DNA of 14,647 bases from Gammaproteobacteria bacterium (lineage in GTDB: Bacteria > Pseudomonadota > Gammaproteobacteria > SG8-11), in assembly GCA_016200445.1 (NCBI GenBank), contig JACQEQ010000022.1, positions 1 through 14,647 of the forward strand, given 5' to 3'. The stretch's first letter is position 1. Every line of letters begins with the position of its first letter. The notes below the pieces were generated by a model. That model saw only the letters and a program-made list of their open reading frames with translations, was not told the origin of the DNA and searched no databases. The translations under genes and the position numbers were made by a program. Below, piece by piece: positions 14,328-14,647 of this stretch.

Positions 14328-14647
14328 CTAATTCTCACGCACAGCGGATAGGGTGGGAGTTGACACATACAGCCGGTCTTGATTTTTGGGACGCAGCGGC
14401 TCAACCAACTTGGTAATGGCATCTTTGGTTTGTACGATGGCCTCTGGGTGCTTGCAGATGTCGGCATGCACAACGTGGCCCTTGGTAATCACCGGCCCAG
14501 CTGGTATCGCGTGCTGTGCAATCAGGGATTCTTGACTGGTCAGCGGCACGGTGCCGTCACCTTCCTTCGTGCGTTCGTACGGGCAATCCAGTACCGCGTT
14601 GCCATTTTTATCGGTGTTCAAAAGCAACCGAACCTGCGTTACGGTGT
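14328..14647 (-). CDS. Alpha/beta-hydrolase (lipase-like) protein, C-terminal part, runs off the window
   Basis: The frame is open to the right edge, so only the last 105 or so residues are seen. EGDGTVPLTS fits the catalytic-Asp loop of lipase and acyltransferase hydrolases (PGAP1/LCAT-like, Tle-type). About 33 residues later, GHVVHADICKHPEAIVQTKDAI fits the loop that holds the catalytic His. The Ser nucleophile elbow would be outside the window. A TTG at 14625-14627 could be read as a start, but the frame continues upstream without a stop and the domain would be incomplete, so this is a gene end. It is the first gene of a unit with the exported protein downstream (2-bp gap). The substrate, a lipid or ester, is inferred from motif only. 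Confidence 0.72.
   Translation of the reverse strand, partial: TVTQVRLLLNTDKNGNAVLDCPYERTKEGDGTVPLTSQESLIAQHAIPAGPVITKGHVVHADICKHPEAIVQTKDAITKLVEPLRPKNQDRLYVSTPTLSAVREN

Overview
The window looks like chromosomal DNA of a gammaproteobacterium. It has moderately high GC, a HemJ-type protoporphyrinogen oxidase, a thiD-thiE-hemL run as in Pseudomonas and relatives, a TusE/DsrC-family protein, an OMPLA-like outer-membrane phospholipase, and a giant FAD/4Fe-4S/CCG-domain dehydrogenase typical of beta- and gammaproteobacteria. No rRNA, tRNA, CRISPR array or intact transposase gene was seen. I cannot place the genus.

Left part (1-3354, minus strand): hemJ, thiD, thiE and hemL are packed head to tail with gaps of about 25-27 bp or an overlap, so they probably form one transcription unit. 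It joins two tetrapyrrole enzymes (HemL early, HemJ late) with two thiamine enzymes (ThiD, ThiE). Just upstream of hemJ lies a minus-strand higBA toxin-antitoxin pair. It sits between two direct copies of an 89-bp sequence, each carrying the first nine codons of hemJ plus its leader, so the pair appears to have been inserted at the hemJ 5' end.

Middle (4199-6255): a stand-alone cyanase gene (cynS, minus strand) is followed by a 419-bp non-coding stretch rich in GC hairpins. That stretch resembles the structured end of an IS200/IS605/IS1341-type element. Next is a minus-strand gene for a protein with two cyclic-nucleotide-binding-like domains and a rhodanese domain.

Divergent from it (6345-10041, plus strand) is the giant FAD-linked dehydrogenase. 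It is broken: near 6855 the reading frame changes, and roughly 45 residues containing the FAD pyrophosphate-binding loop of the family are missing. The gene is therefore a deletion pseudogene, two separate proteins, or a sequencing/assembly error.

Right part (10069-14647): a minus-strand OMPLA-like phospholipase is divergent from a plus-strand tusE/dsrC-like gene. The latter is followed by a 48-codon ORF for a possible single-span membrane protein. A sparse 355-bp gap precedes a complete two-domain multicopper oxidase with ceruloplasmin-like sequence and its own terminator. Converging on it from the right edge are a hypothetical secreted protein, probably a lipoprotein, and the C-terminal part of an alpha/beta-hydrolase (lipase-like) protein. 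The two are separated by only 2 bp. This pair could be a lipase with its partner or immunity protein, but that is inference.
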